Source: Pocillopora verrucosa
Taxonomy: Eukaryota; Cnidaria; Anthozoa; Scleractinia; Pocilloporidae
Direction of reading: 5' to 3'
Length of the DNA stretch: 64,000 nt
Assembly (NCBI RefSeq): GCF_036669915.1
Contig: NC_089314.1
Span: forward strand, 8,360,958-8,424,957
A program made the translations under genes and the position numbers. This document shows, one piece after another, positions 24,238-36,009 of this stretch (position 1 is the first letter of the stretch; every line of letters starts with the position of its first letter). Under the pieces are notes generated by a model. That model did not search any database. It saw only the letters and a program-made list of their open reading frames with translations, and was not told the origin of the DNA.

Positions 24238-25820
24238 AATAAACAGGTCTGCTCATTCTTAATTCTTATAAAGTGTCATTATCAGAGAAAACCGGGTAGG
24301 TGCAAAAGTTCGAGGTCGGCGTTTGACCTGCACCTTTTTACCATAGAAAAGGTACCTGAAAAGATTATCAACGGTGGTATTTTCAGAAGTTGGTGGGTTT
24401 TTTATTTCAAGATAAAATCTTTCTTTTAATCAGGGCCCTCCACTGGCATAAAATAGCTTGATTTTCGGCCAACTTTTGTTGAACCTATATGAAAGAACGT
24501 TAAGAGAGAAAAACTTGCCATAGGTTTTTTCACACCTTCAACCCACAATGAACTGATTGAGGTCCAATAATCTTTCTTGTGCTGAACGCTATGTTTGTTT
24601 TCAATGTCGCACTTAATATTAGCACCAAATTGATAACGAATGTGAGCGAAATTTTTGCCTTTTTCGCAATGCTGTTTGTAAAACGTGCGTGGTTTACTTT
24701 TGAAGTAAATTATTGTGTCAATAGCGTGTTGAACCTTTATTAAAATACAGCACACTTAAAATTGGTATCTCTGAGTAAATCGCTAAGGCCGACGTCGAAA
24801 GTTAGTCGAAAATGTCGTTCAGCAAAAAAATTTCCCGCCAAATTTTGAGAGAAGAAATAATATACAAAATCTTTTTTTCTGAACGGTAAGTGGAAAAATT
24901 ACGAGAAAATTTTCAGCAAAGGTAATCAGGTTTCGTTACCTGTGGAATAGTATTTACTTCTAAACATCGACATGAGTAAACGTTTAAACACTTGAAACAT
25001 GAAAGACCCCTTATACAAAACTGATTTTTTTTCCCCGCTAAAAATAATTTATGTGGCACGCTGCAGTGATTCCCCGCAGATTTATTCTCCGCAGAGTTCG
25101 ACCGTCACAAGGATAAGTAAAACCATTCAAAGCCAATAATAAGAGGGTGATCTGAAAAACTGTGTCATTTCAGTAAGGTAAAAATATAAATATATCAGAC
25201 TAGCCATCTTGTTTACACTGTAGTGGTGCCAACTGTTATGAACTATTTTTAATTAGTGTTTTTTTCACTTGCTTTTGCCTCCTAATATATGTAAGGCCCA
25301 AATGTAAGTCTTCAAGCTCTTTCAAACATAGAACTTTCACACTTAAAATTAACTATCGTTGAATTTTGTTTCTCTGTTCTTTTTTTCGAAGAAAATCAGT
25401 CAGTGTCGATTGTTAAAGCGTAACATAGATTTCATTACGGACTAGCCTGGCAGCAAAAGTGACGTTGTTAATAACAGCTGACACATCAAGAACTGCATGC
25501 AACTGCATGCAAACTAAATAAAACAAGACTTAAAATGTTTTCTACTGCCTGGTTGATATCACATTTTAACTCTAAAAATAAGAAAGTAAATTGTAAGTAA
25601 GGTACAACTCAATGTTCCTTCTGACTGTAAACAAAGTATTTACTGCTTAGGGCTATTTCGAAAGACACCATAGGTCTCCATTGCAGGCTGCGCCACAATC
25701 CGTAATATTTAAGCATATATTACAAAAAATTAAGAGAGTGATTCGTAGATTTAACGACAGCATTCGCGTTAATGCTAATTTTCCGCACGCGTTAACAGGT
25801 GCAACATTTAGCGTATGAAT

Positions 25821-28800
25821 TTAAGGGTTCGATGAATGATTTTTTCTCGCTAGTGAACCAGAGACCTCTAATCGAAGACTTTCGCACATTTCTCTCAGCT
25901 CAGCTACTTTCAGTACCGGTATGTCGAGTTTCTTCGCCTTTGAAACTTCGCGCAAGTTCCTATTTAGAACAACAATGGGATGCTGAGGTGCAGTCACTTG
26001 AAGGTTTACTGCCATACGTAGTTTCTCCAGCGTAATTTCATTTTCTAGCGCTTCTAAATCCGAGTCCTCCGCCGTTAATTCCTGGTTCGTAGCATTTCAC
26101 TCGTATCTTTTTCCATTTGTGTCTGTTGCTGGACTGCTTAAAGCCGTGAGAAAAAACTCTTCATCTGCTGTGCTCATGTGTTCTCCATTCCTGTGGGGTA
26201 AACAGCAAATGCCAGCATCGTCCTTAGCGATTTTCACTTTTCGAGCGACCTGAACCGGATCTGCCTTTTGCCCAGTTCTACAGCATGTGTCAAACTTTTG
26301 AACCAAATATGCCTTTACGCGAGCCTCCATTCTCGACGGCTTCTTTACCGTTTTGAGTGCCCATCCCATTAGCTATTGATCTTTTTTGCTCGAAGAGGGA
26401 TGTGAAAAGTCTAGTTCTTCTCCGGAGTAAGTTCCAGTTTCATGAAAGCCGGCTACATTAACGCGAGTAAGCCTCTCGGCCCACTTTTTCTGATGCTATC
26501 ATACAGGGACTCCGATTCCAACTCTCTTACGTGTTTTCCTGAATCTATGTGTTGTTGAACCTCTTCGAGTTTTTTAAAACTGAGAACACATCTAGTTTCC
26601 GAGCACGGGAAAATTTCAGTGAGAGGCCGAGTGTTTTCTGCAATAGTACCTCCTTCTTTCGTTCTGGCACCAAAAGGTTGAATTACCTTCAGTCCAGTGT
26701 CCCCTTGCCCTTCGATAATTACTTTGTCATACGGAATGAAACAACCTGGACCAACATTGTAAGCTTTCCAAGCACGAACTCCCCTTTCCTCAAATAAGAA
26801 GTTGTTCAGAAGCCTGATTTCAGGAATTTTGTTTTCCACGCCAACCGACTTAGTGGTATCAACCTGTACAATAGTTACTCTACAGCCTTTGAGGCCACCG
26901 TGGGATTCTAAAGCCTCTTTCATATTTTCTGCAGTTATCACGTCATGCTTCTAATTCACCCATCTCTTGATGTGAGCTTTCATGGAGGCAGTTTTCCTGT
27001 CGCAAATCTCTTTTCCGGCTTGGGGGTCGGAAAAGTCGTAGCGTAATGGTATTACGCCAGATCTTGTCCCGATGTACGGAAGACTGAGGATCAGGGCCCA
27101 CTATGATAACAACCAGCATTGTCTGACCGCAAAAAAGCTTTGTTAATTGAAGGGTACTCAATCTTGATGGTGTTGAGTAGATGCTCAATGACTGACATAA
27201 CTGCGAAGCTGTTTTGCTCGCAAGTGAGGAAGAGATGCACAAAGCATTCAACTTGACATTTACCCTCCTCTTGTGAGTGTGTTACGACAGCGCTAATATG
27301 CCAGCTCCTTCCCCGTTTGCCAAAGAACTCAGACATCTGCTCCCTGTGGTGCTGCAGCAGATATTTCATCGCCCAGTCCATGATAATCAGGCATATTTTT
27401 TCGTCAAGCTGAGTAAGAGCGTTCTGTTTTGCTTATTCCTGATTAACAGAACGAAGTAAATGTGCTTTCCAGGCTTGGACTGCTGGAGAGCACTCCTTAT
27501 GCTCGAAGTTTATTCTTGCTCTCGTTTCGTCACTGATGACTAAGTCATCGATCTTCTTTAGTATGTCGCAGAAATTCGAATCAAGGGAGTCACATCTATC
27601 ACAGTGAATGTCCGGGTCGCTTAAGGCATGTAAGGTACAATGGTCGCTGTTGTGTTCGTTTCTACCCTCGTGCGTTTTACAGTCCGTCTTTAAATATCTT
27701 TTTGCTTCTTTCAAGCGTCGTCGCATTATTTCAGCCCAATGCTCCCCTACCCCGTTTTCCACTAAAGTATCGACGATTGCGCGCAGGTTGTCAAATGCTT
27801 CAGTCCCTTCCGCTGTGATGTTATCAAGCCCATGAAGGGACCTCTGTATCGATGCTGAGCAAATGTCGAGCATTCTAAACAGAGAACGCGTGCTTGCTGG
27901 CTCAAACTGCTGCTCTCTGCAGTAACTTGTGTACTGTTTGATAATTCTAGAGGAAATCAAGGTCCGCACAACAGCCGGAATGATAATGCGTTCGTCAGAG
28001 TACAGCTTAAGAGTTTTTGTTCCAAATACAACATCTTGTTGCAGCTGTGGTTGTGAAATATAGCTTATGAAATGATCAACTTTTCCCTAATCAATTCTTT
28101 TTCGGAAGATTGTTTGTTCGGGAACAACTTGTCCTTTTCCTGCCTCAGTGGCATGCTGACGAGCCTGGTAAATTTTCCACTAAGTTAAACCAGGGATTAA
28201 CATTTGCAATTCTCTGTGGCTAAAGTCATTTGCGAAAAGAGATAGGATCTGGCGTTTAGTTTGCCACGACTCCGCTTGATCATAAGTTTTGATCAAGACA
28301 TCAATGAGCCCAGTGTTTGTGTCGAAATGCTTTCTTTTGGACGAGCTACTCTCGTCCCTCCCGATTATGTCTGAATCATTTTGGATACATTTCCAAAGGT
28401 CTTTTTCTTGCCCAGGACTAATTACCCTGGCCTTACGAATATAGTACTTTTGCTGGGCAGATGAAATATCGTCCCATGAGGCATTTAAAGTAGAAAGGAT
28501 GGGACTAAAGCGTCCACTTGTCAGGTTTCCCGGGCATTGTTTAGTGCCTGTCGTCTCTCATTTTGGATTTCCTTCTTGTCGCACCAAATGCTTACTTCTT
28601 CCTCAGGAACACTGATTTGAGAGGCCTGCGACAAAGGAGTCTCGTCTGCATCTTCGTCAAGTGGCTGAATATCTTCAATTATGGTAGCTTCACATGCCGT
28701 TAATTCTACCTCCTCGTTTTCTCCTGGAGTTGTCACAAAGCTTTGCCCTGAAGAAGACTGCACACCATAAATAACGATTACCAGCCAAGCACTGGTCCAA

Positions 28801-28829
28801 TACTTGAATTCATTGACACGGATTGGCAA
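25821..28829 (-). pseudogene. Decayed transposase-like gene of element 2, core and C-terminal part
   Basis: Minus-strand segments join with frameshifts. 28829-28500 has an acidic linker with an AG acceptor near 28750. 27970-27430 includes DPDIHCDRCDSL, a CxxC. 27381-27091 has MDWAMKYLLQHH and, near its end, LRSDNAGCYH. About 27045-26990 reads YDFSDPQAGKEICDRK. 26941-26453 contains VTIVQVDTTKSVGVENKIPE and later CVLSFKKLEEVQQHIDSGKH. 26369-26097 begins MGWALKTVKKPSRMEARVKA. The three acidic blocks (D in DWAMK, D in SDNAGCYH, D in YDFSDPQ) are compatible with an RNase H-like DDE/DDD transposase. The same protein type is abundant in coral genomes by memory, but I cannot name a superfamily. Several frame breaks make the copy inactive. 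Confidence 0.65.
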
Positions 28830-30112
28830 TCTCCGTCTTCATTATACTTTGTTTATATGTAGTTACATTAAAAGCACTTCTCCTATTCTGAAGTTTCATT
28901 ATTGATCAGTTCTTAGATCACAGCAAACTAGTTGATGACATCTAACTAGGCAGTGGATTAATGCTGGGGGAAAAGCGAAATATCAGATCAGTAGGGGCGA
29001 AAATAAATCGGCGAATGAAGCGAGCCTAGCGGTAGTCTGGGAAGGGGAAAAGGTGGCGCCCTGTTTCTCCACGTTTTTGCCTTTTTCCCATCGTGGAGCT
29101 TAGTCTCAGGCTATAACGTTATTTATTTTGCTCATCTTAATTCGTGCGAACGAACTCATGTTTTTCACAAACTAGTCCTTACTACATAAACGCCACTTAA
29201 ATAGGCTACCTCCGAGTTTTAAAAACTCTCACTTTCAAAATGAGGCCAAGTGCACAACCTTTCTCGTGAAAATGAGTTATTTACATGAGTATGAGCATGA
29301 AAAATAATTGCCATGTTGAAGGCTGACCACTGAACCTCGTTTTGATATAGAGGCCTTAGAGAACTCGGAAACGGTCTATTATTCCTCAGAAAATAAATAA
29401 TGTAAACAATAGCATAAAATATGCAGCCATCATAGAAGAAAATATTTCAGTTGCTTCAGCTGTTGTTGATGGAGTCATCGTGAGCTTGAATCCCCTCATG
29501 TCAAATTTTTGACGGGGATTTCTCGTCAAAACAAACGTTATACGAACATGGACTTGGCTATCCCCCTTGGGTTAGAATTTAGGGAGTCAGACCGGGCTTC
29601 GGAGACTTCTTGGGTTCAAATCCCTTCGTTCACGTGTTTTTACCATTGCAATTATCACGTTGTTTTCCTAATTTTAATTTCATCGACAGTTCCAATTATA
29701 TAATGTAAACTTCTAGTAAACGCCAGTAATTAGTAAGTCAGTCCTCGCTTTCGTTCTTTACTGGACTTTATACTATGCTATTAAGCTGACCTGTTCCATG
29801 CCTTCATCCAAATGTACATTAAAATCACTTTTCTCGCGCTTTTTATAGTGTTCCAGCCTACGACTCGTGTAGATTGCTATCAAGAGTAATCAACAACAGG
29901 AAACAATCAGAATTGGAGCCTACTCATTTTCAAGTGCCACACCCGTACACCTCCCTCCCAGACACTTTAGTGGCAATGAACAATTCAAGAAGATCACAAT
30001 TTCTTTTTGCTACACCAACAGTATTTTTAGTTTTAATTTTTGTATTGACATAATGCATGTTTACTGAAAAGTTTGTGTGAAGAGTTTAACATATAACTGA
30101 TAATACTCTCAC

Positions 30113-30725
30113 CAGTCCAATTTTTGTAAGAGGCATAATTCGCAGACTTCATCTGGCACGTGCAATAAACCGCACGTATCAGACGTCCCATAACCTAAAC
30201 AACGAGTACGCGAGAATTAACGAAATGTATAAAGAGAAGTCTTCACTCACCTGCCCCGATAGGAACAATCTCCTTGAACTCAACAAATATTTCTGCGGGT
30301 ATTTTTGCATTAACACGCCTGGGGAGACTAAGTAGCTTTTTTAACCCCTGATGAGCCGGGTAAGAGCAAATTTAATTCTTACGGCTAGGCCAGTCGGTAG
30401 TTAAGTGTTTTCTATGTTTGGGGCGAATGGTTAAAGCCTCTTTATCGTCCTCTCTTAATATACCAATACGTCCCGCCCGGTTTAGAATCAGTTCCGATTC
30501 GCTGACTTCTGCCTCTCCTCGACCACGCTTTCCACTAATTCCAAGACTTACGAGGTGCGAGGTCATATCTCGTTTGCACGCCAACAGTGGAAAAATAGCG
30601 GATCGTACTCCACTCTCAGAACACGAGGATTCTTCCGTTGAAAACGGACAATTCATGATTACAGATTTAAGCTGACCATTATCCAGTAAAGTAGACATTC
30701 CTACCTCGGAAGGCTTACGTGACAA
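30113..30725 (-). pseudogene. N-terminal exons of element 2 transposase-like gene
   Basis: Exon 1 (30251-30725) starts MSRKPSEVGMSTLLDNG and contains RPKHRKHLTTDWPSRKN, then an in-frame TAA, then ICSYPAHQGLKKLLSLP. It ends at a GTGAGT donor. Exon 2 (30113-30194) joins in phase and reads YGTSDTCGLLHVPDEVCELC before a GTGAGA donor. His and Cys residues spread across the joint (KHRKH, CSYPAH, C..C..C) suggest a metal-binding DNA-recognition module. The single stop probably replaced a Lys codon. The reader should treat this as the 5' end of the gene at 25.8-28.8 kb. Confidence 0.6.
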
Positions 30726-31775
30726 ATTAAATCAATCTACATGCAGGTGAAAACACACTGATCTTATTACGGTATTCTGTAAACAACAGTTTTTTCTGTA
30801 GACATCAGTAATGAAACACAATTCTACATCTTTTTTCTTATAATTTTACTAATTGCACTGTTCAGCAAAGATGGACGAAGTAACGTCGAATAAATTCAAA
30901 GAGGTTCGACGTAGCGTGACACAGAAAATATTTCGCGGGAAAGTTGGACTAATTTTATATCATCAGTTGAAATCTGATTTTATGGAATTAAACGCATCTA
31001 CATTATCAAGATGAAAATCTAATAGCCACTACAACAAGTGAAAGAGATTAAACCTGATCACCTTCTGGAAGGCCTTGCTGAGGATGTGAGCTCAATGCTG
31101 ATAGAAGTTGATGGAAAAAAATTCGTTGGTGAAAATTTGTCGGGAAGCTTTTTGCTTCACGTTATTTTGGTGGAACTTTCCAAGTCAGTAATTCCGAGTT
31201 GCTGAGAAATACCATTTTTAAGTTTGCTGTATTTCAGTAAAGGTTTAATCAGGCTGTCAAGAACAGTAACTTTCTTTAAAAATAAATCGCGCACTTTTGA
31301 GAAAACATAGTGTAAAAATGGCAGAAATCTAGGTCTTGTTAATTAACGACTTGGCGGTGATATTAAGTACGACATGAAAGACATGGAACTGGGACAAAAA
31401 TTGAAAATTATATTTTAATCGGTTTATTATAGGCTAAAGATTCTAAAAAGAGAAGGGCTATTTTCTTCGCTTCATGCTAATTCATATAGGTTCGACAAAA
31501 GTTGGCCGAAAATCAAGATATTTCATTCCCGTGGAAGGCCCTGATTTCAAGAAAACTTTTATCTTCAAACAAAAAAAAAATCCAACTTCTGAAAATACCA
31601 CCGTGGATAATCTTTTCCATGGTTAAAGGTGGAGGTCAAACGTCGACCTCGATCTTTTGCTCCTTCCCGGTTTTCTCTGACAATAACACTTAAAGCTAAC
31701 TAAAGTATTTTTCCCGTATAATAATCACTTATTGGTCTACATTGGCAGACTCTAATTCATCTTCATTACACTTAC

Positions 31776-34220
31776 GTTCCAAAGCCACATGTTGAATCAA
31801 AGTTTTCTAGGCCACTTTGTATCTAAAATTGAGTTTTAACGAGGATACACATGATTATTCATGGTATTTAACAAGAAACAGCAGTTAAACTCAAACATGT
31901 AATGAGCAATACTTGGTAAAAAACGGCATTAGTAACATCCTTTTTCAAAACATCAACTCTAAAAGTTGATATTAGATGGTTCTCAAGCGTCACTTGAGAG
32001 GTCTTTTGATTTTTTAGACAGTTTCGGTCAACTGTCTGGCCTGCGAGTTAATTGTGGAAAAACCGAAGTTCTCTGGATAGGATCAAAGAAAGGGTCAAAT
32101 CAAATTATGTGGCCAGATAAAAACTTAAAATGGGAAGATGGTAGAGTCAAGGCTTTAGGTGTTTGGTTTTGTACGATTCAAAATGAAGAAATGAAAATGA
32201 ACTATGAAGACAAGATTCACAAAGTTTAAGATATTCTTAACAATTGGCAAAACAAGAGATTAACGCTTCCTGGAAAGATTACAATTATAAAGACGTTGCC
32301 TGCATCCCAATAGGTCTACATTTTGTCCCCATTACGTACATGTTTTAAATCGTTAAAAGAAATAAATTGTTTGCTTTTCAAATTTCTCTGGGATGGAAAA
32401 AGGGACAAAATCAAACGGTCTGAAATGATTGCTGACTATGGCGATGGTGATCAAAAAATGTTGGACATCATGGCATTCAAAGTCTTTAAAGATCGCTTGG
32501 ATAGTAAAGTATATTTCTGATGATTTTAAATCCAAATGGAAATTTTTTTTGGGATTTATTTCTTTCAAAATGGGGAGGAAAATTAGTTTTTCTTGGGAAC
32601 TTGGAAAAAAAAAGACGCTACCAAACATGATATCATGGAGGACTTCCTCCGAGAACTTATCGAAATCTGGGTGGACTTTAATTTTAGAAACTCTTTCCTC
32701 GCCGAACACGACTTTTGTTGTAGTAATATAATATGGAATAATTCATCAGTCAGAATTGCTAAAAGGCCTTTTTTTATAAGCACTGGGCAAAAGCTGGTGT
32801 ACAAAATATCAAAGATCTTGTTAACAATGATTTTAAGGTCATAACTTATGGAGAGTTAAGAGAGAAATATTGCTTATCTGCCTCTTTCCTTGAATTTTAT
32901 GGAGTGACCTCAAATTTCTCCACATATGTATAGCAACGAATTCCTCTCTATTTAAAAAAGAAATTTTGGAGACTGCTCTCTGTTAATTGTGCAAAACAGA
33001 CAAGGAAACATTAATCCATCTTTTCTGGCAATGCTTGGTAACCAAAACTTTTGGGGAAGGGTTCATTGTTTTTTCGTTTCAATTCATCTGATACCAGCCT
33101 CATACATTTTGGATATCTATAAATGTTTAGGTTTTGGAGGAGAGAAAGATGATATTTTAGTAAGCCATTGATTGCTCCTCGCAAGGTATTATATTTATTG
33201 CTGTAAATTTAAGAACATATCTTCATCTATCAGAGAATATGCGCAACAGCTGAAATATAATTTAGAAATTGAAAAACAAATATCTATCGTGACTGATTCA
33301 CGGAATAAATTTCAACAGAAGTGGAACAAAATACTTCATGCATTATAATTGCTATATAATTTGCGGGCGGGCTCCAAATGTGAGCCTGCTCGTAGGTTAT
33401 ATCTTGCTCTCCTTATGCTGATCTTAAGCCTCTGAAAGGCAATTTTTGCTAAACGCTGTAGTTCTGGGGTTTTTTTAAGCCCTTACTCTTATCTATCCCA
33501 CCCACAATTTAACCTTTTTGTCTCTCGTAACTGTTAATTTTTTGTGAACAAGTTTCTCTTTTTTGTGTGTGTAAATGATGTGCTTCTCAATACGTGTGCA
33601 TCATTACGTTGTACGTAGTGTGAGTACAGCAATTTAAGTAGCATAAATATTCATTTTATCTTAAGAGCACTGTAAGTAAGTAGTGTAACGCAATATGCGA
33701 AGGGAGTCCCGTGAAAGGGATCTTAATATAGTGAATGTAAGTATCATGTTGTAAAAAAAAAAAAAAAAATGCACTCGCCAACCTTGCACGCACGCACACG
33801 CACCCACCCATGGACGTTTCTTAGACCACAGCTCTCTCTGTGCATACATACATGAAACTGCCTTTCTTGAAATTTGCAGCAGAAGCAAAAATAGAAAGCT
33901 AAGCGACTACAAAATGAAGAACGCAAAACGCTTATTGTATTCAATGGATCCAAGAGATCATAACTCTAGGTGGACATGGACCAACGTATAATTGCATAAA
34001 TGATAGACACTAAAACCTTCTTTAATTTCTATGATAACATTTTAGTGTACCTGAGAATGTACTTGGGCAGTTTGATCCGAAAGGTAAAAATATTATTTAT
34101 TTATGGAATGATTCGCCTATAATCCAGCTCACAGCTTTACCTTCAAAATGCATCATTTCTTGTTCACCTTCGTCTGCAAATTTTCGCGCCGCGATGTCGC
34201 TGTTCTCTTCGACAAAGGGA
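31776..34220 (-). pseudogene. Copy 2: partial PAN/fibrinogen-like gene (exons e, f, part of g)
   Basis: On the minus strand exon e is at 31776-31822 (IQSGLENFDSTCGFGT), f starts at 31911 and is cut near 31965 by a LINE, and a truncated g lies at 34141-34220 (VEENSDIAARKFADEGEQEM), lacking its GGGWTLV start. Exons d, c and the 3' end are absent, because element 2 lies immediately left. The PAN and h exons are present only as an inverted fragment to the right. It cannot encode a product. Confidence 0.8.
31966..33769 (+). mobile_element. 5'-truncated LINE (L1/Tx1-like) with poly(A)
   Basis: The plus strand starts inside an RT domain: LILDGSQASLERSFDFLDSF, then GLRVNCGKTEVLWIGSKKGS and VKALGVWF. 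It continues with RLTLPGKITIIKTLPASQ, the long C-terminal region (LLFKFLWDGKRDKIKRSEMI) and RELIEIWVDFNF. Numerous stops and frameshifts occur. A 3' UTR follows, and a run of 17 A at 33753-33769 marks the end. The element interrupts copy 2 within exon f. This arrangement is typical of vertebrate- and cnidarian-type L1/Tx1 LINE 3' ends; the clade is from memory. Confidence 0.85.
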
Positions 34221-34603
34221 AGTCATTTTAACTGCATGGCTAATAGAAGCATTTCGATAAAATAGCCAAGGACTGTGTAAAAGAAAAAAGTAAAAACACA
34301 TAAATTGAATAGATACATAAACATATGGGAAAGTAAGCAAAGAATGCCAACAACAACAACAACCACGTCCACAGCAACGATTTTGCATGATCAGGGACAT
34401 TACAGAATAAACAGTGCACTCATTTCAACTGCATGGCTAATAGAAAGATCTCGATAGATTAGTCAACCAAGAAAAGTAAGAACACATAATCTGAATAGAC
34501 AAATAAACAGATCAGTAAAGTAAGTAAATAACGCCAACAACAACAACAACCACGTACATAATGAACGATTTTTCATGGTCAGAGAGTTCTTATTGGCTGA
34601 ACA

Positions 34604-35105
34604 AATGTGTAACAAGTGTAACTAAGATCCATTGCAAAAGTTTGAACTTTCGTTTAAAAGATAAGTCATGTGACTTGAATGACGCAGGAAAACATGCCCA
34701 CCCAAAGGATTATGGACCAAAAACAGGATTTATCTACTGGGCGTGTCTGAGTCACCCAAGGTTTTTCCGTTTAATACATTCCCAATGTTTCTTCGTTTAA
34801 TTGCGAAAAAATCTGCATTGTAATGATTTATCTCTATTTATCTCTCTCTCTTTGGAAATAATAAACATGATAAGATCAATAGTGAAGTCAAGGTTGACGC
34901 TCGACACAAAAAACAAACGGTATATTTTTTTCTTTTCTTTTTTCGAATTGAAAACCTAGCAAAAGTTTTTATTAGCTTCCAGTCTTGTGCAGCAATACAG
35001 CAAGAATGGAATACAGCAAGAATGGTCTCAGGTGGAAAGTGGATATTATTGAATAATGATTGGGAACAGCGAAGTTCAGGTTTATTGTGATATGACGAAC
35101 TAAGG
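34604..35105 (+). pseudogene. Inverted fragment of the PAN/fibrinogen-like gene (exons i and h)
   Basis: In plus orientation, 34604-34760 is the 3' half of the PAN exon (IHCKSLNFRLKDKSCDLNDA) ending at the conserved CCCAAG/GT donor. 34983-35105 is exon h with a small internal duplication of ACAGCAAGAATGG, a Trp-to-stop change and a Tyr-to-stop change. The sequence just left (34390-34560) repeats the intron at 34230-34380 in the same orientation as copy 2. This suggests breakage and rejoining of two partial copies. Confidence 0.8.
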
Positions 35106-35329
35106 TCTGCATAAATAACACACGAAAATGAAGTCCCTCCAAGGACAAATAACTTCGATATTTTTTTCGTCTAAATGAAGTTGTGCAAACCTTTACTTCG
35201 CCCGAAGTCGAAGAAAACCGACAAAATTGAAACCCTGTACATCTTTTAAACTTTCAACACTCTGCTTGTTGAAAAATAAAAGTCTTATTCACGGGGAAAA
35301 CAGTGTACTTTTAAAGATTTATGCAAAAG

Positions 35330-36000
35330 TTAATCAGCTTTCTAAGAAAACTTTAAGCACAATTTTGTATCATGCATAATAGCAAAGAGTTTCACGTACT
35401 TGAGCGAGAAAAATATCGTCAACTGAAGGGAACTGAAGTTGATTTAATGCGGGTTACCTGTAAACTACAAACCTTCTGGTATTCGGGAAGCTCATTCAGG
35501 CCTTTGTTTCGATGTAATCGTACAAAAACTTTTAAGACAAATAGACTCGAAAGCAATCCAACTTTTGTTTTTCGAAAAAGTAAGTTATTTTTCAGATATT
35601 TTGCGAGGCAAGGCCTGGGCATCGGGTAATTAAAAATGAATAAACCATTGTAATCCGGTACATGACGATACAAACCTAATTTATTTGAACGACTTGTTTT
35701 AGCGACAGATGGTAGATCTCATAACGTAGATGATGAAATAAACCGATAAACTAAAACTTTCACGAAGGACAAGACAAGTAAATTGAATGAAACGGAAGTA
35801 ACTGATTTGTGATCTGCCCGAAAACATAGAGCACTTTCATATTGGTTGAGGAGGAGAAGTAAGTAAATCAAGGGGACTTGGTTTACTTACTTAAAATTAA
35901 TGAGTCAACGTTGTTTTAATTCTCTAAGCGCCAAAAATTATCTGTCAAAGGGATATGTCAACTTGACTTAATCGCAATTATCTTGAATAGGCAAATTGTA
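35330..36000. repeat. Intergenic block U, copy 1
   Basis: The block contains CAAAGAGTTTCACGTACTTG and GGGCATCGGGTAATTAAAAA and lies upstream of a PAN exon. It is duplicated at about 41690-42400, 43540-44100, 44116-44500 and 52880-53560. No protein is supported; the ORFs here are probably fortuitous. Confidence 0.75.
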
Positions 36001-36009
36001 GAAAAACAT

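Larger units (their letters stand above)
24265..31695. mobile_element. Element 2: 7.4-kb DNA transposon with terminal inverted repeats over 200 bp
   Basis: Left arm 24268-24496 is an inverted copy (roughly 80-85% by eye) of 31488-31692. Both read inward from AAGTGT(C/T)ATT(A/G)TCAGAG through AAAACCGGG, the GTTTGACCT block, GGTGGTATTTTCAGAAGTTG, then TCAGGGCC, to CGGCCAACTTTTGT and AACCTATATGAA. Weaker similarity may extend outward to about 24240 and 31730. The interior holds a decayed intron-containing transposase-like gene. Exact ends and target duplication are unresolved; the right end abuts partial gene copy 2. Confidence 0.8.

Noticed and set aside
29550..29640. Possible tRNA 3' half with box B GGTTCAAATCC
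   Set aside because: No matching box A, acceptor stem or anticodon arm could be folded; it is at most a decayed SINE fragment.
35372..35673. Plus- and minus-strand ORFs recurring in block U
   Set aside because: Frames are not preserved among the copies at 41.7, 43.6 and 52.9 kb, so conservation is at DNA level only.
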